Below are positions 14,672 to 24,888 of a stretch of DNA of 44,976 nt, piece by piece. The first letter of the stretch is position 1. Each line of letters opens with the position of its first letter. The DNA comes from Thermaceae bacterium. GTDB lineage: Bacteria; Deinococcota; Deinococci; Deinococcales; Thermaceae. The stretch lies in contig JADMIM010000020.1 of assembly GCA_015478585.1 (NCBI GenBank), positions 1-44,976 on the forward strand, read 5' to 3'. A model generated the notes under the pieces. The model saw nothing but the letters and a program-made list of their open reading frames with translations, made no database searches and was not told where the DNA came from. A program made the position numbers and the translations under genes.

Positions 14672-14727
14672 CCTGCGGGAGCGATGTTCGACTCTCGCGG
14701 GCGGCCCTTGTGCCGCCCCTTTCTTTT
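14672..14727 (+). promoter_or_regulatory. Candidate attenuator of pheST: antiterminator and terminator hairpins
   Basis: Hairpin 1 pairs CCTGCGGGAG (14672-14681) with CTCTCGCGGG (14692-14701) through 10 bp including two G-U pairs. Hairpin 2 pairs GGGCGGC (14699-14705) with GCCGCCC (14712-14718) and runs into CTTTCTTTT. They share GGG at 14699-14701, so they compete. In addition AAGGGGGCGG (14651-14660 minus the last base) in the leader ORF can pair with CCGCCCCTT of the terminator. Which fold forms with a stalled ribosome cannot be decided by eye. Confidence 0.65.
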
Positions 14728-14739
14728 AACGTCTGGTAG

Positions 14740-15828
<1,089 letters not shown>

Positions 15829-15905
15829 GGTCGAAGGTCTAAAGTCAAACGGCCTTCGACATTCGACTCTTCGGCAAACTCAGGGCAGGCTCTTAGACCT
15901 TCGAC
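15829..15905 (+). repeat. GTCGAAGGTC microrepeat between pheS and pheT
   Basis: Degenerate units such as GGTCGAAGGTCTAAAGTC, CCTTCGACATTCGAC and AGACCTTCGACG, related to 5573-5600 and 28365-28430. The outer GGTCGAAGGTCT and AGACCTTCGAC are inverted, so a hairpin can form within the pheST transcript. Confidence 0.55.
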
Positions 15906-15914
15906 GAGGTACTT

Positions 15915-18305
15915 ATGCGAATCGTTTACAGTTGGCTCAAAGAATTTTTGCCCGATGCTCCCAGCCCTGAGCGCCTCGAGGAACTCCTGGCAGGGTTGGG
16001 GCTCGAGACCGAGACCATTGATCATCTGCCCGCGCCCCACAGCAAAATCGTCTTCGCCAAAGTCTTAGCCGTAGAAGCAATCCCCGGTAAGGACGTACGA
16101 AGAGTCGTGCTGGACATCGGGCACGAGGTGCAGGTGGTCTCGGGTGCGCCCAATGTTCGGGCTGGTATGGGTCTGGCGCTGGCCATGCCGGGCGCGGTTT
16201 TGCCGAACGGGATGGAGCTATCGGCACGGAGCATTGCCGGGCTCGAGTCTTACGGGATGGCGGTTTCGGCTCGAGAGTTAGCCGTCGGGGACTACGCCGC
16301 CGGGCTGATGGAGCTTCCCGCCGATGGCCTGCCACCGGGGACTCCGCTGGCTGAGGCTTGGCCTGAGGAGACGGTTATCGAAATCGAGATTACGCCCAAC
16401 CGGGCCGATGTGCTCTCGGTTTACGGAACCGCCAGGGATTTAGCCGCGCTGGGCCTGACCCTAGTTTATCCCGACCCCAAGCCAAAAACCAGCAAGTTGG
16501 ATTTGCCGTTCCAGGTCTGGATTGACGACCCCCAAGGCTGTGACCGCTTCACCCTGTCCTACGCGAAAAACATCAAGAACGGCCTCTCCCCTCTCCGGGT
16601 GCAGCGCCGCTTGTATGCGGCGGGGATGCGCCCGATTAGTGCCGTGGTGGACGCGACCAACTATGTGATGCTCGAGCTGGGCAACCCCATCCACGCCTAC
16701 GATGCCCGCTTCATCGGGGAGGGTTTGCTCGTCCGCCGCGCGAGAAATGGCGAACAGTTGGTTACGCTGGACGGTCTAGAGCGCAAGTTCGACCAGCGCG
16801 ACCTGCTGATAACCGTGAAAGACGGTGATAAATCTATCCCCGAGGGTATCGCGGGGGTGATGGGTGGTTCACATAGCGAAGTCCGCGAGGACACCACCGA
16901 GGTAGCCCTGGAGGTGGCCCACTTCGAGGCGGTTTCGGTGCGCGGAACAGCCAAACGGCAGTCGCTCAAGACCGAGGCTTCCTACCGCTTCGAGCGCGGT
17001 GTAGACCCCGACGGGCAGGTGCGGGCCGGGCTGCGCTTCATGGAACTCCTTCAAACTTGGACTTCAGCCACCGCTCTCTCCCATGGGCAAGAGGGAGGCT
17101 GGGAGGATGAGGGAGTTTTGGTCGCCGAAAGTCGCATTGACCTCAACCACACTCAGCCACCAAAGCCGATTGGGTTCCGGCCCAGCTACACCGATAAACT
17201 CGTTGGCACCAATTTCCCCGTTCAGGAGCAGCTGGACGTGCTGAAGCGTTTGGGCTTTGAGGTCGAAGGAAACGCCGAGCCTTATCAGGTCATGCCCCCA
17301 ACGCACCGCATGGACATGGGCCTCGAGGAGGATTTAGTCGAAGAAGTAGTCCGTGTCATCGGCTACGACAAGATTCCGGTGACACTCCCGACCTTTTTCC
17401 CGGCCCCCGATAACGTTGGTGTGGACGAGCCCTATCTGGTTAAGGAGCGTCTCAAGGCCGTGCTGAGCGGGCTGGGCTTTCAGGAGGTGGTGAACTACTC
17501 CTGGACTTCGCCCGACGAACTGGCGAAACACCGCGCCCCAGCCCCCACTGTGGCCTTCGCCAACCCCCAGGCCTCGGATCGGACGCATTTGCGAACTGCA
17601 CTGTATCCAGGCCTGTTGCACACCTTGGGGCTAAACCTCTCCCAAGGCGAAGAAGGGCCGTTTCTGCTGTTTGAGGTGGGCAACGTGTTCAACAAAATCG
17701 AGACCACCCGGCTGGCCCTACTGCTCTGTGGCGAGGCCGTGCCGGGCCGGTGGCAGCCAGGGCTGGGCGGTGGGTTCTACGCGCTGAAGGGGTTGCTCGA
17801 GAATGCCGCTGCTCATCTGGGCTCGAGTCTGGAAGTCTTGAAGGAAACTTTCCCCCATCTGCATCCAGGAATCTCTGGGGAAATCATTTGGAACGGGCAG
17901 AAGGTCGGCAGCATCGGGCAGCTAAACCCCGGAATCGCCGCCCAGGCTGGGCTTCCGGCGAGCTATCTGGTCGAACTCGAGCTTCCTCTCCCCGTCGCCA
18001 AAACCCGGTTCAAGGACGTGGCAAAATTCCCCGCCGCCCTACGTGATGTCGCAGTGGTGATGCCAGAGGCCGCGACGTATGCCGAGGTCGAGAGCCTGAT
18101 TCGGGGAGCGGCTGGGGAACTGCTCGAGCGGCTGGAAATCTTCGACGTATACAGGGGAAGCCCGCTCAAAGACGGCGAAAAAAGCCTGGCTTTCCATCTC
18201 GCTTTCCGCGACCCAGGCCGCACCCTCACCGACGGCGAGACCGACGGCTTCATGGCGCAGGTGATTGCAGTGCTCGAGGGCGCAGGATACGCGATTCGCA
18301 AGTAG
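15915..18305 (+). CDS. pheT: Phenylalanine--tRNA ligase beta subunit
   Basis: A 796-residue beta subunit of the bacterial type. Residues 1-38 form B1 start MRIVYSWLKEFLP; residues 40-150 are the tRNA-binding EMAP/OB-like domain (LAVEAIPGKDVRRVVLDIGHEVQVVSGAPNVRAG). The B3/B4 editing domain includes ITPNRADVLSVYGTARDLAAL near residue 160 and VVDATNYVMLELGNPIHAYDA near residue 245. The catalytic-like domain contains HRMDMGLEEDLVEEVVRVIGYDKIP near residue 460. The C-terminal FDX anticodon-binding domain ends in GAGYAIRK. It forms the pheST operon with pheS. Confidence 0.97.
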   Translation: MRIVYSWLKEFLPDAPSPERLEELLAGLGLETETIDHLPAPHSKIVFAKVLAVEAIPGKDVRRVVLDIGHEVQVVSGAPNVRAGMGLALAMPGAVLPNGMELSARSIAGLESYGMAVSARELAVGDYAAGLMELPADGLPPGTPLAEAWPEETVIEIEITPNRADVLSVYGTARDLAALGLTLVYPDPKPKTSKLDLPFQVWIDDPQGCDRFTLSYAKNIKNGLSPLRVQRRLYAAGMRPISAVVDATNYVMLELGNPIHAYDARFIGEGLLVRRARNGEQLVTLDGLERKFDQRDLLITVKDGDKSIPEGIAGVMGGSHSEVREDTTEVALEVAHFEAVSVRGTAKRQSLKTEASYRFERGVDPDGQVRAGLRFMELLQTWTSATALSHGQEGGWEDEGVLVAESRIDLNHTQPPKPIGFRPSYTDKLVGTNFPVQEQLDVLKRLGFEVEGNAEPYQVMPPTHRMDMGLEEDLVEEVVRVIGYDKIPVTLPTFFPAPDNVGVDEPYLVKERLKAVLSGLGFQEVVNYSWTSPDELAKHRAPAPTVAFANPQASDRTHLRTALYPGLLHTLGLNLSQGEEGPFLLFEVGNVFNKIETTRLALLLCGEAVPGRWQPGLGGGFYALKGLLENAAAHLGSSLEVLKETFPHLHPGISGEIIWNGQKVGSIGQLNPGIAAQAGLPASYLVELELPLPVAKTRFKDVAKFPAALRDVAVVMPEAATYAEVESLIRGAAGELLERLEIFDVYRGSPLKDGEKSLAFHLAFRDPGRTLTDGETDGFMAQVIAVLEGAGYAIRK

Positions 18306-18341
18306 GGGTCAAATCAGCCTCTGAACCCCGAATCTCCCAGG

Positions 18342-18347
18342 TATACT
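18342..18347 (+). promoter_or_regulatory. -10 box (TATACT), leaderless spacing
   Basis: TATACT is followed by 7 nt (CAGGGAG) and the ATG at 18355. The GGGAG could also be a very short ribosome binding site, but the distance is that of a leaderless start. Confidence 0.6.
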
Positions 18348-18354
18348 CAGGGAG

Positions 18355-18822
18355 ATGTTGAGCTGGCTCGACCTGATGGCCCTTTTCGCCCTCTCGACTG
18401 CTGTCGCACTGGGCATTCGCCAAGGCATACCCTTTGCCCTGGCGGTTATTCCTGCCCTGTTGCTATACCTGCTGCTGTCGCCCATATTTCCCTGGGTGGT
18501 GCTGCCGATATTGGCCCTGGCCCTGGGCATTGCTATGGCGAGCCTGACGCACTATATCCCCCTGCCACGCCTGAGCCCGGTGCTCGAGGCGGCCTTGGGT
18601 GGCTTGGGTGGCTTTTTCTGGGGCGTGCTTCTGGCCTTGACCATCTGGGTAAGTTTTCCCAGCGAGTACGTGGCCTCTTCGGGTGTTTTGCGCTACCCTT
18701 CCGAGCAACTACCCGTGACCATTCGGGATGGCATCATCGGCAGCCCCTTTGCCCGACCCCTGTTTGGCTGGGCTTCCGACAACACCATCCTCAAGGCGGC
18801 TCTGCTGCCCCACAATAAGTAG
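18355..18822 (+). CDS. CvpA-like integral membrane protein
   Basis: A 155-residue hydrophobic protein with four or five predicted membrane helices (about residues 5-20, 25-42, 45-62, 78-98) and a polar C-terminal tail. The N-terminal pattern LDLMALFALSTAVALGIRQG resembles the first helix of the CvpA (colicin V production) family, and in Bacillus a CvpA gene also lies a few genes after pheST, near an RNase H gene as here. The similarity is weak, so the name is tentative. It has its own promoter-like TATACT and need not depend on pheST transcription. Confidence 0.55.
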   Translation: MLSWLDLMALFALSTAVALGIRQGIPFALAVIPALLLYLLLSPIFPWVVLPILALALGIAMASLTHYIPLPRLSPVLEAALGGLGGFFWGVLLALTIWVSFPSEYVASSGVLRYPSEQLPVTIRDGIIGSPFARPLFGWASDNTILKAALLPHNK

Positions 18823-18848
18823 CCCCTTTATGGCGGCCTTCATTAACC

Positions 18849-18912
18849 TTGGCGCTCCTCGAGGTTAGCCGCAGAGCGGCTATGCGCTACGCGCACCCCC
18901 TCCGAGCGCCAA
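18849..18912. terminator. Long-range inverted repeat between convergent genes
   Basis: TTGGCGCTC (18849-18857) pairs with GAGCGCCAA (18904-18912); inside, AGCCGC-AGA-GCGGCT forms a second hairpin near 18867-18881. It lies between the CvpA-like gene and the convergent RNase H gene and may stop transcription from both sides. No U tract is seen. Confidence 0.45.
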
Positions 18913-18963
18913 CTGTCAATCTGGGGCGCAATTTCTAAAGTCTCGGCTTGGTCAAACCTTATG

Positions 18964-18975
18964 CAGACCGCTCTA
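18964..18975 (-). repeat. Family II repeat end (TAGAGCGGTCTG), supplies a stop codon
   Basis: The minus-strand sequence TAGAGCGGTCTGCATAAGG starts with the TAG stop of the RNase H gene. It shares TAGA-CGGT-TGCAT with the end of the radical SAM gene at 44765. Confidence 0.55.
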
Positions 18976-19584
18976 CTTTCGCCCGAAATCCGCCGGGTTT
19001 TCGCCCCAACTGCTGGTCTGCCACTTGAGCAGGCGATTGGAGTAGGGGTGTTGCTCGAGCCAACCCTCGGCTTTGGCGAGGAGGGCGAATAGCTCGGCGT
19101 TTTGGTCGTCAGGAGCCAGTTGGGTACGGGCTTTTTTGGCGAGCACCCAGTTGAGGGCGTTCACCGAGTCGGAGTAGATGGGCCAGGAAAGCTTCCACTC
19201 CTGGCACAGCCTCAGCGCCTCGACAATCGCCAAAAACTCCCCCACGTTGTTGGTTCCATGCTCGAAAGGCCCCCGGTAAAACACCTCGCGGCCCGACTCC
19301 ACCTCCACGCCGCGATACTCCAGAAGCCCTGGATTGCCACTGCAAGCCGCATCCACGGCCAGACTAGGGATAAGGGGCGGTGGGACATCCAGCAGGCGCA
19401 ACTGGGAGGCTTTTTTATCCTGATACTGCCGGGTAAAGGCTTGTTCGGCCTCGAGCTGGCTGTCGAAGGCTTTGTATTGGGCTCCGGCGAAACCTTTGAC
19501 CTGGGCTGAAACCTCGCCCCAGCTCGAGAAAACCCCGGTTTTGCGGCCCTTCCAGACCACGTAGAACTTCGGCCTCTTTGCCAT
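18973..19584 (-). CDS. rnhA: Ribonuclease H1 with N-terminal hybrid-binding (viroplasmin) domain
   Basis: A 203-residue RNase H that cleaves the RNA strand of RNA/DNA hybrids. Residues 1-50 are the hybrid-binding/caulimovirus viroplasmin-like domain ([26 protein letters not shown] with the typical YKAF and QFLEAEQAF-like helix). The catalytic domain carries D78 in [10 protein letters not shown], a Glu in [14 protein letters not shown] in [10 protein letters not shown] and D in NPADFGRK, a full DEDD set. The domain order matches eukaryotic-type RNase H1 and that of some bacteria. A -10-like TAGACT lies 10 nt before the ATG. Confidence 0.9.
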   Translation of the reverse strand: MAKRPKFYVVWKGRKTGVFSSWGEVSAQVKGFAGAQYKAFDSQLEAEQAFTRQYQDKKASQLRLLDVPPPLIPSLAVDAACSGNPGLLEYRGVEVESGREVFYRGPFEHGTNNVGEFLAIVEALRLCQEWKLSWPIYSDSVNALNWVLAKKARTQLAPDDQNAELFALLAKAEGWLEQHPYSNRLLKWQTSSWGENPADFGRK

Positions 19585-19670
19585 GCAGAGGGGCAGTCTA
19601 CCAGGGAACCGGCTGCAACGGAAAGGTTTGTAAGCTGTCTTCAGGCTGGCCTGGGCAAAACCGAGGTAGG

Positions 19671-21020
19671 ATGCAATTTGTGAGTGCTGCTCTACAAGAA
19701 CCGTCCACCAAACGCATTGTCACCACTGGTCTGATTCTGGGAATCTTTCTGGCGGCACTGGAATCCTCGGTTGTGACCACGGTGATGCCCTCGATAATCC
19801 GGGAGCTGGGGGGACATAGCTTGTACGCTCTTCCTTTTGCCATATATTTGCTCGCCAGCACCGTCTCCGGGCCGTTATGGGGCCGGGCCAGCGACTTGCT
19901 GGGGCGCAAAAACTTGTACGTCGCTGGGGTGCTGTTGTTTTTGCTGGGGTCGGGTCTTTCGGGCGCGGCCCAGAGCATGTTGTGGCTAATTCTGGCTCGA
20001 GCCCTACAGGGCATTGGCGCGGGGGCATTACTGCCCCTGACCCTGACCTTAGTAGGCGAGATGTACAGCCTGGAGCAGCGGGCCGGGGTGCAGGCCCTCA
20101 TCAGTGGGGTGTGGGGGGTGAGCGGGCTGGTTGGCCCCCTGCTGGGCGGTCTGATTGCCGACCATTTTTCCTGGCGCTGGGTGTTCTATCTCAACTTGCC
20201 CTTTGGCCTTCCGGCGCTGCTCTTGATTTGGCGCTACCTCAAAGAGCAAACCAAGCGCCGCCCGACCCAGCTCGACTGGCTGGGGGCACTGCTGTTTACT
20301 CTGGGCAGTGGCTTGCTGGTGTGGGGGCTTCAGTTTGAGTACTGGCTGCTGGTGGTTTTGAGTGTGGCCCTGCTGATACTGGCGGTGGTGCTAGAGTTCC
20401 GCCATCCCGCCCCCCTACTGCCCACTTCCGGCTTGCGCCAGCGCTTACCGCGCATCGGTATCATCAACAACCTGCTGGCTGGGGTGGCCTATTTCGGGGT
20501 CATCGCCTACTTGCCCCTGTTTGCCCAGGGGGTCGGTGGACACAGCGCTACCGCCGGGGGTGCGCTCCTCACGCCCATGCTGGTGGGCTGGACGCTGGCT
20601 TCGATTCTGGGCAGCAGGGTGATGATGCGCGTGGGCCTGACCCGCTTGACCATCCTGGGCTTTAGCGTGCTGGTACTCTCCTTTGCGGGCTTCGCAGCTT
20701 TTGTACACGCTCCTTTGGTCTACCTCTCGGCTTTGGGTTTTATCACCGGTACGGGGATGGGCTTCAGCATGCTCAGCCTGCTCTTGGCGGTGCAGCAAGC
20801 CACCCCCAAAGAAGAACTGGGAGCCGTCACCAGCGCTATCCTCTTCGCCCGCAATATGGGCGGGGCGCTGGGCACGGCTCTAATGGCCCTGGCTATTGGC
20901 AGCTCAGCCATCAATAACGGGGGAACCCCCCTGGCCGACGGTCTCCAGCGGGCCTTCCTGATTTCGTTTGGCCTGCTCTGCCTGGCCTGGCTGCTCTCTC
21001 TGCGGCTGCGAAACCCTTAG
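19671..21020 (+). CDS. MFS drug exporter, DHA2 (EmrB/QacA) family
   Basis: A membrane transporter of about 449 residues with 13-14 predicted helices. Signatures of the 14-helix DHA2 family are visible: [17 protein letters not shown] in helix 1, [16 protein letters not shown] as the A-loop motif, [15 protein letters not shown] near residue 112 and the antiporter motif [20 protein letters not shown] near residue 145. Proton-driven export of drugs or metabolites is likely; the substrate is unknown. The ATG at 19671 is used here; GTG at 19680 lies 7 nt after TAGGAT (19667-19672) and could be a leaderless start. The 3' end overlaps the convergent msrA by 4 nt. Confidence 0.88.
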   Translation: MQFVSAALQEPSTKRIVTTGLILGIFLAALESSVVTTVMPSIIRELGGHSLYALPFAIYLLASTVSGPLWGRASDLLGRKNLYVAGVLLFLLGSGLSGAAQSMLWLILARALQGIGAGALLPLTLTLVGEMYSLEQRAGVQALISGVWGVSGLVGPLLGGLIADHFSWRWVFYLNLPFGLPALLLIWRYLKEQTKRRPTQLDWLGALLFTLGSGLLVWGLQFEYWLLVVLSVALLILAVVLEFRHPAPLLPTSGLRQRLPRIGIINNLLAGVAYFGVIAYLPLFAQGVGGHSATAGGALLTPMLVGWTLASILGSRVMMRVGLTRLTILGFSVLVLSFAGFAAFVHAPLVYLSALGFITGTGMGFSMLSLLLAVQQATPKEELGAVTSAILFARNMGGALGTALMALAIGSSAINNGGTPLADGLQRAFLISFGLLCLAWLLSLRLRNP

Positions 21021-21571
21021 CCCTGCACGGCGTTTTTCTTCAACCGGTCAAAATACTGCTTGCGAAACTTGGCCACCTTGGGAGCCACTACGAAAGCGCA
21101 GTAGGGCTGGAAGGGGTTTTTCTTGAAGTAGTTTTGGTGGTAATCCTCGGCGGGATAAAACTTGTCGAAGGCGGTCAGCTCGGTCACGATGGGATTGTCC
21201 CAGATTTTGGCGGCCTCGAGTTCAGCCATTACCTCTTCGGCTACCGCTTTCTGCTGGGGCGAATGATAAAAAATCGCCGAACGGTACTGTGGCCCGACAT
21301 CGTTGCCCTGGCGGCCCGGCGTGGTGGGGTCGTGGATGGTGAAGAAAATTCGCAAAACATCCTTCAAAGAAATTAGGCTAGGGTCAAACCTGACCTGCAC
21401 CACCTCGGCATGACCGGTGTTTTTCTCGCAGACCTGCTCGTAGGTAGGGTTGGCAAGATGACCACCCGAATAGCCCGAAACCACGTTGGTCACGCCCTGC
21501 AGTTCGTCATATACGGCCTCGAGACACCAAAAACACCCTCCACCTAGCGTTACTACTTCAGTCGGGTTCAT
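21017..21571 (-). CDS. msrA: Peptide methionine sulfoxide reductase A
   Basis: A 184-residue MsrA that reduces methionine-S-sulfoxide. The catalytic motif [15 protein letters not shown] has the nucleophile C13; C16 is in the position seen in many MsrA. Other family motifs are [27 protein letters not shown] and [23 protein letters not shown]. Cytoplasmic, no signal peptide. It overlaps the end of the MFS gene convergently by 4 nt. Copy B of repeat family I lies between its start and the next gene upstream. Confidence 0.96.
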   Translation of the reverse strand: MNPTEVVTLGGGCFWCLEAVYDELQGVTNVVSGYSGGHLANPTYEQVCEKNTGHAEVVQVRFDPSLISLKDVLRIFFTIHDPTTPGRQGNDVGPQYRSAIFYHSPQQKAVAEEVMAELEAAKIWDNPIVTELTAFDKFYPAEDYHQNYFKKNPFQPYCAFVVAPKVAKFRKQYFDRLKKNAVQG

Positions 21572-21677
21572 ACCCCCATGATGGCAGTCGAGGAAATTGC
21601 TGGCGTAAGCCAGGTGACGGAGTGGCCTACCGCAGTTTTCCCTATTTTTGCCCGATTCACCCCTAGCTCACGTAGAT

Positions 21678-21842
21678 TGCGTCCTGGATGGTGTTTTGTG
21701 ATAAGGCAATTATACTGTCCTGGTGTAGCTTTAAGGCTCTTTGTATTTTACTCTCAGCCTTCGGCCTTTAGCTTTCAGCGTTTTTGTTTTTGCCCTTAGC
21801 GTCTGGCGTTTGGCTCTCCGCCCTCAGCTCTTGGCAAGCGTC
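21678..21842 (-). repeat. Family I dispersed repeat, copy B
   Basis: Read on the minus strand from the stop codon of the DAK2-domain gene: GAGGGCGGAGAGCCAAACGCC, low-complexity ACGCT/AAAGG units, AAAATACAAAG, then ACCAGGACAGTATAATTGCC and CCATCCAGGACGCAA. The core (21678-21749) is the closest relative of copy A. It fills the whole space between the gene end and the region upstream of msrA. Confidence 0.75.
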
Positions 21843-23435
21843 CTACTCCAGCACCGCCAAATAGTCGTATAGGTCAGGGCCGCCAGGGTGAACCTCGAGC
21901 GAAAGATGGGGAAAAGCCTGGGTTAGCCTCGAGGCCAGCGCGTCGAGGGTGTTCTTAGCCACTACCGGCCCGTGGAACACCGTGAGAATCTCGTACCCGT
22001 CCTGCGCCACCCCTTCGACCAGCTTGAACAGAGCTTCTTCAGGGCTATCGGCGCTCAAGACCAGTTGGTCATTCTCAAGGCCGATGGGTTGGCCCTCGGT
22101 GACGGCAATACCGCCGATTTCCACACTGCGGCTGGCCCTGGTCACTTCCAGGGTGATGGTTCGCCCGGCGGCTTCTTCCATGTCGGAGACGAGTTCGGCG
22201 GCGGGCTGCTCGGCCTGATACAACACCGAGGCCGCCAGACCGGCCCCCAAGGTGCGGGTCGGAATCACCGTGACATTCTTGCCTATTTCCCCGGCCAGTT
22301 CGGCGGCCTGGTTGGCACTCATAATCACGTTGGAGTTGTTGGGTAGCACGATAACTTGGGGGTTGGGCAAGCTCTTGATGGCATCCAGAATATCCTGCAC
22401 GCTGGGGTTGGCGGTCTGACCACCGGCAACAATCCGTGCCCCCAAACCCCGCAAGGCTTTTACCAGACCCCAACCCGTAGCTACCGCTACCAGCCCCGTG
22501 GGGGGCGGGGTCTCGTCGGCGGCCCCCACCATGGAGAGGATTTCGCTGTGTTGCTGAGTCATATCCTCGACTTTGGTGCGCACCATCTTGCCGTAGCGGG
22601 CCACCATCGCCAGCAGGCCATCGGGGTCGTTGGTATGGATGTGGCCCTTGACATAGCCCTCAGCCCCCACTACCAACAGCGAGTCGCCGTAGGGTGCGAC
22701 CACCTCGCGAATTTTTTCCACCGGCTCCTTTACCCCGTCCATCAAAAACTCGGTACAGTAACCGAACTCTTCCTCGGCAAAGGCGGTTTGAGCATATTTT
22801 TCGATTTTTGGGGGTTGGGGCAAAGGCAGCCCCCGCATGTAGCCGTCCAGCCCTTCCATCAACCGCAGCAGTCCGGCCCCCCCTGCGTCCACCACACCGG
22901 CCTGCTTGAGTACCGGCAAAAGCTCGGGGGTACGGCTCAGGGCTTCTCGCCCCCCCTTCAAGGCTCCCTCCAAAACTTCCTCGAGGTTGGCTTCGGCTTT
23001 AGCCCTGGCCCCTTCGGCAATGCCCTTGGACACCGTGAGAATCGTCCCCTCGACGGGCTTCATGACCGCACGGTAGCCAGTTTTAGAACCCTCCTCGAGG
23101 GCCTGGGCCAAGAGCATGGGGGTTAGCTGCGGGGCATTTTTGATGGCCTCGGCAAAACCCTTGAGAATCTGCGAGGTAATCACGCCAGAATTACCCCGTG
23201 CGCCCAGCAGCGAGCCGTAGCTGATGGCCCGCGCCACCTCGCTCATTCGGGAGGTATCCGCCAGGTCTAGTTCGCGCCGCACCGATTGCAAGGTGAGGTG
23301 CATGTTGGTGCCGGTGTCGCCATCGGGAACAGGATACACATTGAGGGCATTGGTCTCCTCGACATACACCTCGAACCAATCGGTGGCGTAGCGGAAGGCT
23401 TGGGCCAGGCGCTGGGGCGAGAGTTGGCTAGACAT
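21843..23435 (-). CDS. DAK2/DegV-like fatty acid kinase-type protein (YloV/FakA)
   Basis: A 530-residue protein with an N-terminal DhaL/DAK2 domain (residues 1-200) carrying the ATP/Mg motif NVYPVPDGDTGTNMHLTL near residue 30, ARGNSGVITSQILKGF near residue 75 and GAGLLRLMEG near residue 180, then a FakA middle domain with YCTEFLMDG near residue 240 and a C-terminal domain with NNSNVIMSANQAAEL near residue 375. In Firmicutes FakA phosphorylates fatty acids held by FakB for lipid synthesis. The ATG at 23435 follows GAGGTG. The longer frame to 23588 adds unconserved residues. The upstream neighbour is the YloU-like gene, as in Bacillus. Confidence 0.88.
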   Translation of the reverse strand: MSSQLSPQRLAQAFRYATDWFEVYVEETNALNVYPVPDGDTGTNMHLTLQSVRRELDLADTSRMSEVARAISYGSLLGARGNSGVITSQILKGFAEAIKNAPQLTPMLLAQALEEGSKTGYRAVMKPVEGTILTVSKGIAEGARAKAEANLEEVLEGALKGGREALSRTPELLPVLKQAGVVDAGGAGLLRLMEGLDGYMRGLPLPQPPKIEKYAQTAFAEEEFGYCTEFLMDGVKEPVEKIREVVAPYGDSLLVVGAEGYVKGHIHTNDPDGLLAMVARYGKMVRTKVEDMTQQHSEILSMVGAADETPPPTGLVAVATGWGLVKALRGLGARIVAGGQTANPSVQDILDAIKSLPNPQVIVLPNNSNVIMSANQAAELAGEIGKNVTVIPTRTLGAGLAASVLYQAEQPAAELVSDMEEAAGRTITLEVTRASRSVEIGGIAVTEGQPIGLENDQLVLSADSPEEALFKLVEGVAQDGYEILTVFHGPVVAKNTLDALASRLTQAFPHLSLEVHPGGPDLYDYLAVLE

Positions 23436-23512
23436 GGGACACCTCGAGTAGGAAAAAGCCCCTAGTTGAAGGCCCCAGGCCCGTCCATCCTGTCCCGCAG
23501 ACTTGTTCCCAG

Positions 23513-23854
23513 CTACCCACGGCTGACCCCCACCACATGAATCCTGATTGAGGAAAGCTGGGCACCAGCCAGGCTTTTGGCGGCCCACTGCACCCGCTCG
23601 GCGATACCGTCTACGATGGTGGGAATCCTCGAGCCAAAGGCCACCACCACATATAAGTCGGCCTGGTATTTACCTGGAGCAGCGGGGTCAGGCTTGACCG
23701 TCACGCCCTCGCTGGCCTCGCTACGGCCCAGGATACGGCTGATGGAGTCACGGATACCCGCAGGGCTCATGCCCAATACGCCGGGAACCTCATGGGCAGC
23801 CAGGCCCAAAATCGCGGCCAGCGCCCCTTCTGAAACGGTGATATTGCCCTTCAA
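23513..23854 (-). CDS. Asp23/Gls24 (YloU) family protein, TTG start
   Basis: A 113-residue Asp23/Gls24-family protein: KGNITVSEGALAAILGLAAHEVPGVLGM at the N-terminus, VKPDPAAPGKYQADLYVVVAFG in the middle and RIHVVGVS at the end. The family is linked to envelope stress in Firmicutes; YloU is paired with YloV as here. AAGGAGG (23860-23866) lies 5 nt before a TTG codon at 23854, while ATG codons further up (23884, 23890) have no such site, and family members begin at this point. The TTG is therefore preferred. It is probably co-transcribed with the FakA-like gene 77 bp downstream. Confidence 0.85.
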   Translation of the reverse strand: MKGNITVSEGALAAILGLAAHEVPGVLGMSPAGIRDSISRILGRSEASEGVTVKPDPAAPGKYQADLYVVVAFGSRIPTIVDGIAERVQWAAKSLAGAQLSSIRIHVVGVSRG

Positions 23855-23887
23855 GGTATCCTCCTTGGTTAGAGTGGTTTTCATGAA

Positions 23888-23952
23888 CATTGCACTGTCT
23901 ATCTACGACCTGTGCAATGAATTGCTGCGCAGCAATTATGAAAACCGCGATA
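23888..23952. repeat. Two adjacent hairpins ending in a family II motif
   Basis: CATTGCAC (23888-23895) pairs with GTGCAATG (23912-23919), then comes the perfect palindrome AATTGCTGCGCAGCAATT (23920-23937), then minus-strand TATCGCGGTTTT (23952-23941). The unit lies between the hydrolase gene and the YloU-like gene. It may be a MITE-like repeat. Confidence 0.55.
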
Positions 23953-23990
23953 GGCAAGTCTAACCGCTTCCCCCGGCCTATCCAAGATTT

Positions 23991-24731
23991 TCAGCCAAAC
24001 TGCCTCAAAAACCGTAACACAGCCCGCCAATTCTCCTCCATACCCAGCGGATTCTGATCGGGGCGCAGGGTGGCCGAACCGTGCCGTCCCAGGATCAGGG
24101 GAACATAGAAAACTTTTCCCCGACTTGGCAGGGCCTCATAGATATTCCGGGCCGATTGCTCCTCGTCGAGGCCCGCGTCCATTCCGTGAGCCACGGTGAT
24201 GAATACGGGGATTGCTAACTTCTTCGCGGCCCGCCGCACGGCCCACTTGTCGGGCAAATACTCCGCGGGCGAGAAAGCCAAAACCCCGGCCACCTCCTGA
24301 GGATATTTTGCCGCCAGCAGGAAAACCAGGGCCGCTGAATAGCTGCTCCCCCAGACCAGTACCTTCCCGCTATGCCCAGCCGCTCTGGCCCAAGCCAGGG
24401 CCGCCTCGAGGTCGGGCAGCGCCCCCAGGAAATCCGTGCTGTGGCCCAGGGCCTCGACCGTCAGGTTGCGCCCTGCCCACAAACCCCCACCAGAGCGCTG
24501 GTCAATGGCTAGGCAGTTGAAGCCTGCACGCACCAGGCGCGGAGCAATGGGGTCGTACTCGTGGCGGTTGGCATCGGCCTGGTGAAACAGCAGCAGGATG
24601 GGTTGGGCCTTGCTGCTTGCAGCGTAGTAGTCACCAAAAACCCAGACCCCATCCGCCGCCCGGAAGCGGACAGCCTGTTGAGCGGCCACCCCAGAAAAAG
24701 CCAGCAGGGCCAGCCCTATCGCGGTTTTCAT
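23991..24731 (-). CDS. Secreted alpha/beta hydrolase (dienelactone hydrolase-like)
   Basis: A 246-residue alpha/beta-hydrolase fold protein with a signal peptide (MKTAIGLALLAFSGVAAQQ). The nucleophile elbow is WGSSYS with S130, followed by D185 (HGMDAG) and H217 (GRHGSA), a full catalytic triad in the expected order. The loop QADANRHEYDPIAPRLVRAGFNCLAIDQRSGG resembles dienelactone-hydrolase and esterase relatives. It is likely an exported esterase or peptidase-like enzyme; the substrate is unknown. The ATG at 24731 fits the signal peptide, whereas the open frame continues 69 codons upstream without conserved sequence. Confidence 0.82.
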   Translation of the reverse strand: MKTAIGLALLAFSGVAAQQAVRFRAADGVWVFGDYYAASSKAQPILLLFHQADANRHEYDPIAPRLVRAGFNCLAIDQRSGGGLWAGRNLTVEALGHSTDFLGALPDLEAALAWARAAGHSGKVLVWGSSYSAALVFLLAAKYPQEVAGVLAFSPAEYLPDKWAVRRAAKKLAIPVFITVAHGMDAGLDEEQSARNIYEALPSRGKVFYVPLILGRHGSATLRPDQNPLGMEENWRAVLRFLRQFG

Positions 24732-24888
24732 AGTTATTGCGCCCAGGCTGCGCAGTAACACATGGCCCAAGTCGCATCTCACGCGGTGCGGAGTGATTGT
24801 GGCAAACGCCATAAGCCAGGCTCGAGCCATGCCAATCTCCTTACGGGGACAGCCCCATTTTAGGGCCTTGACCCACTCGCCCAGAGGG

